From assembly GCA_964384625.1 (NCBI GenBank), contig CAYLNH010000073.1, positions 1 through 26,372 on the forward strand: a DNA stretch of 26,372 bases. Direction: 5' to 3'. Source of the stretch: CAYLNH01 sp964384625. Lineage in GTDB: Bacteria; Verrucomicrobiota; Lentisphaeria; JABSQK01. The position numbers were made by a program, and so were the translations under genes. Of this stretch, positions 23,720 through 26,372 are shown piece by piece. The notes below the pieces were generated by a model that saw only the letters and a program-made list of their open reading frames with translations, was not told where the DNA came from and did no database searches. How positions within the stretch are numbered: position 1 is the first letter of the stretch; every line of letters begins with the position of its first letter.

Positions 23720-26038
23720 ATGAACCATGCCCACGACGAGAACGGCGGCCTCTGCAAGGGCAGCGCCGACAACACGCATAGCATTCTGGAAGCCTTTGAT
23801 GAGCGACAGAACCTGATTCTCGAGAAGCACGAGCACGGCGAGGTCATCCGCGAGTACAAGGTCCACTGCATCCAGGTAGCCCGCTATTGCAGCCCCGGGC
23901 AATTCGTCGTGGTCCGCGGCGATGAACACGGCGAACGGCTCCCGCTGACCATTGCCGACTACAACGCCGAGGAAGGCTGGATCACACTGGTCGTCCAGGT
24001 TGTCGGCACCGGGACGCACAAACTCGACCTGCTGCAGGCCGGCGACCGCTTCCTCGATATCGTCGGACCGCTCGGCCATGAATCCGAGATCGACAAGTTC
24101 GGCACCGTCGTCATGATCGGCGGCGGCCTCGGCATCGCCCCGGTCTTCCCGATTCAGCGCGCCATGAAAGACGCCGGCAACACCGTGCTCAGCATCATCG
24201 GCGCCCGCAGCCAGGACCTCCTGTTCTGGGAAGAACGGATGACGGCGACCAGCGACAAATTGTTTGTTGCTACGGACGACGGGTCCTGCGGTGAGAAGGG
24301 GTTTGTCACCGACGTCCTGCAGCGGATCATCGACTCGGGCGAACGCATCGACCGCGTCATTGCCATCGGCCCGCCGATCATGATGCGGGCGGTTGCCAGG
24401 GTGACGAAAGCCCCCGGCATCAAGACGATTGTCAGTCTCAACTCGATCATGGTGGACGGCACCGGCATGTGCGGCGGCTGCCGCGTCGAGGTCGCCGGTG
24501 AGACCAGGTTCACCTGCGTCGACGGCCCGGAGTTTGATGGCCACGAGGTCGATTTCGATCTGTTGTTCTCGCGGCTGACCACGTATTCCGAGACGGAAGA
24601 GCAGGCCCACGAGAAATTCCACGCCAAAGAAGAGGTCATCGATCTCGCGTCGGGCAAGGCGAGGACCCGCATACCGATGCCGGCGCAGGACCCGCAGGTG
24701 CGGCGCCACAACTTCGACGAAGTCGCCCTGGGTTACGACGCGGAGATGGCGATTGCCGAGGCGAAACGCTGCCTGCAGTGCAAGAAGAAGCCGTGCGTCA
24801 GCGGTTGTCCGGTCAACATCGACATCCCCGGTTTCATCAGGGAACTGCGTGACGGCCACTTCGTCGCGGCCGCGCAGAAGATCAAAGAGACCAACAGTCT
24901 GCCGGCCATCTGCGGCCGGGTCTGCCCGCAGGAAACGCAGTGCGAAGAAAAATGCGTTCTCGGCAAGAAGCGGGGCGCCATCGCCATCGGCCGGCTGGAG
25001 CGCTTCGTGGCGGACCATGAAGCGGCTCTCGGCGATGTTGACATCCCGCTGCTGCCGGCATCCACCGGCCGCCGCGTGGCGGTGGTCGGCGGCGGGCCCG
25101 CCGGCCTGACGGCCGCGGCCGACCTGGCGTTGTCCGGGCATCAGGTCAGCATCTTCGAGGCGCTGCACGCCCCCGGCGGCGTGCTGGTCTACGGCATCCC
25201 CGAATTCCGCTTGCCGAAAGCGATCGTCCAGCGCGAGTGCGACTTCCTCGAACACCTCGGCGTCGAGTTCCACATGAACACGCCGGTCGGCGCCAGCGTC
25301 ACCGTCCCCGAGCTCCTGGAAACCGGGTACGACGCCGTCTTCATCGGCACCGGCGCCGGGCTTCCCTGGTTCCTCAACATCCCCGGCGAAAACCTCAAAG
25401 GCGTCTACTCGTCCAACGAGTTTCTGACGCGGATCAACCTGATGAAGGCGTACAAGTTCCCCGAGTACGACACGCCCGTCATCCGCGGCAAGAACGTCGC
25501 GGTCGTCGGCGGCGGCAATGTCGCCATGGACTGTGCGCGCAGCGCCTTGCGCCTGGGGGCGGAGAACGTCTACATCGTCTACCGCCGCACCCGCAGGGAA
25601 ATGCCGGCGCGCGTCGAGGAGGTCGAACATGCCCTGGAAGAAGGCGTCGCCTTCCGTGAACTGACCAATCCCGTCCGCGTCGTCGGTGACGACAACGGCT
25701 GGGTCCGGGGGCTGGAGTGCCTGCAGATGAAACTCGGCGAACCGGATGACTCCGGCCGTCGCCGGCCCCTCCCGGTCGAAGGCTCCGAGTTCATCCTCGA
25801 CGTCGACCAGTTCATCGTCGCCATCGGTCAGGGACCCAACCCGATGCTGACCCGAAACTGGCCGGAACTCGAGGTCAACAAATGGGGCAACATCAACGTT
25901 GACGACAACCAGATGACGAACATCGCCGGCGTCTTCGCCGGCGGCGACATTGTTACGGGCGCCGCCACAGTCATCGAGGCCATGGGCGCCGGCAAGATTG
26001 CCGCTCAGGCGATCGATAAATATCTGGCTGACGACTGA
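23720..26038 (+). CDS. Fused NfnAB-type NADH-dependent ferredoxin:NADP+ oxidoreductase
   Basis: This 772-residue flavoprotein joins both subunits of the electron-bifurcating transhydrogenase Nfn in one chain. Residues about 28-290 are NfnA-like: a flavin-binding barrel (PGQFVVVRGDEHGERLPLTIADY), a nucleotide site (GGGLGIAPVFP, 134-144) and a [2Fe-2S] site with D246, C251, C254 and C266. Residues about 320-772 are NfnB/GltD-like. Two Cys groups can hold [4Fe-4S] clusters: C351, C354, C359, C363 and C398, C402, C408, C412. An FAD site is GGGPAG (457-462) and an NADPH site is GGGN (597-600). Nfn couples NADPH, NADH and ferredoxin in anaerobes. A GltB-partner role is possible, but no gltB is nearby and the NfnA half argues for Nfn. 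The start is the ATG after GGAG. Separate nfnA and nfnB genes are common, so the fusion is notable. Confidence 0.92.
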   Translation: MNHAHDENGGLCKGSADNTHSILEAFDERQNLILEKHEHGEVIREYKVHCIQVARYCSPGQFVVVRGDEHGERLPLTIADYNAEEGWITLVVQVVGTGTHKLDLLQAGDRFLDIVGPLGHESEIDKFGTVVMIGGGLGIAPVFPIQRAMKDAGNTVLSIIGARSQDLLFWEERMTATSDKLFVATDDGSCGEKGFVTDVLQRIIDSGERIDRVIAIGPPIMMRAVARVTKAPGIKTIVSLNSIMVDGTGMCGGCRVEVAGETRFTCVDGPEFDGHEVDFDLLFSRLTTYSETEEQAHEKFHAKEEVIDLASGKARTRIPMPAQDPQVRRHNFDEVALGYDAEMAIAEAKRCLQCKKKPCVSGCPVNIDIPGFIRELRDGHFVAAAQKIKETNSLPAICGRVCPQETQCEEKCVLGKKRGAIAIGRLERFVADHEAALGDVDIPLLPASTGRRVAVVGGGPAGLTAAADLALSGHQVSIFEALHAPGGVLVYGIPEFRLPKAIVQRECDFLEHLGVEFHMNTPVGASVTVPELLETGYDAVFIGTGAGLPWFLNIPGENLKGVYSSNEFLTRINLMKAYKFPEYDTPVIRGKNVAVVGGGNVAMDCARSALRLGAENVYIVYRRTRREMPARVEEVEHALEEGVAFRELTNPVRVVGDDNGWVRGLECLQMKLGEPDDSGRRRPLPVEGSEFILDVDQFIVAIGQGPNPMLTRNWPELEVNKWGNINVDDNQMTNIAGVFAGGDIVTGAATVIEAMGAGKIAAQAIDKYLADD

Positions 26039-26293
26039 AAGCAACCCGGCGGCCCCCACTGCAACTCACGAACGTCCTGCCTGCGGCGCAATTGCTGCCG
26101 AGACCATCTGCACCGGCCGCAAAAAGGATGCGGGAGCGGGTTCCTGCTCTCCGAGTTGCCCGCTCCCGGACGCTGAGGGCGTTGGCGAAAATGGGGATGT
26201 GCTTCAGCACACAAACCTTCCGCCGCCTGCCGCGAGCCGCGAAGCCCGGGCAATCCGCGGCGGAAAGACCTCCGCCGGATTTATCTGCACCCA
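26039..26293. other. Gene-free region downstream of nfnAB
   Basis: No reading frame has a ribosome site or recognisable protein character. It contains an inverted repeat CGGGAGCGGG (26131-26140) with CCCGCTCCCG (26159-26168), a possible transcript end without a T-run. Confidence 0.5.
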
Positions 26294-26356
26294 GCGCGAG
26301 AAGACCCCCCCGGCACAGCCGGGGGAGTGTCAGCCTCCCTTCAGTTTTGCTTTCGC
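26294..26356. repeat. Structured intergenic repeat element, copy 2
   Basis: CCCCCGGC-ACA-GCCGGGGG (26307-26325) is flanked by GCGCGAGAAG (26294-26303), which can pair with CTTTCGC (26350-26356) as a closing stem with one bulge. The first 34 bases match copy 1 (14336-14369) at 29 positions. The second inner hairpin of copy 1 is absent. Confidence 0.55.
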
Positions 26357-26372
26357 CACGACTCCCCCGCCG

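Noticed and set aside
23603..26059. 818-codon minus-strand frame opposite nfnAB, and a 601-codon frame opposite aspS (17234-19039)
   Set aside because: Both are mirror images of strongly conserved genes and have no protein-like features of their own.
1..26372. tRNA genes, rRNA, CRISPR arrays, prophage and insertion sequences
   Set aside because: No regularly spaced repeats, transposase or integrase frames, or recognisable tRNA T-loop/acceptor patterns were found by reading both strands.

Overview
The window is about 26.4 kb of GC-rich bacterial DNA with 13 protein-coding genes. No rRNA, tRNA, CRISPR array or insertion sequence was recognised. Several features suggest the PVC superphylum, most likely a Lentisphaerota/Kiritimatiellota-type or planctomycete-like bacterium: large secreted DUF4838 and HEAT-repeat proteins, a Ser/Thr kinase with an N-terminal zinc ribbon, an HU with a GRNPNAP-type arm, and intergenic DNA full of short GC-rich hairpins. 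This placement is an inference. A fused NfnAB-type transhydrogenase suggests anaerobic metabolism. Layout: positions 1-402 are a gene-free block of palindromic repeats. From 403 to 13740 six genes all lie on the minus strand. Read in the direction of transcription they are a Ser/Thr kinase, a zinc-ribbon protein of unknown function, a hybrid sensor histidine kinase, a secreted lectin-fold/FN3 protein, a secreted DUF4838-CBM9 protein and a very large secreted HEAT-repeat protein. The first three are almost contiguous and the fourth follows 45 bp later. The last two come after a 210-bp gap that carries a tandem AT-rich repeat. The set reads as a cytoplasmic/membrane signalling unit followed by exported polysaccharide-handling proteins. 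A strong sigma70-type promoter at 13938-13966 lies about 190 nt upstream of the kinase, and the intervening leader can fold into a closed multi-stem structure. This is the best candidate here for an undescribed regulatory RNA. From 13967 to 14671 no gene is seen, but the stretch holds several hairpins and copies of two dispersed repeats. A plus-strand housekeeping block follows: recR, an HU-family gene, then hisS and aspS. A textbook terminator lies between HU and hisS. thiI converges on aspS from the minus strand. A plus-strand group follows, each gene with its own spacing and signals: a uroporphyrinogen-decarboxylase-like protein, an ABC-2-type permease with two halves and no ATPase nearby, and the fused ferredoxin:NADP oxidoreductase (nfnAB). 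The last 334 bases carry hairpins, including a second copy of the structured element seen at 14336-14404. Several starts were revised from Shine-Dalgarno spacing: 8763 for the lectin-fold gene, 14723 for recR, 20303 for thiI and 21868 for the permease. TTG and GTG starts are common.
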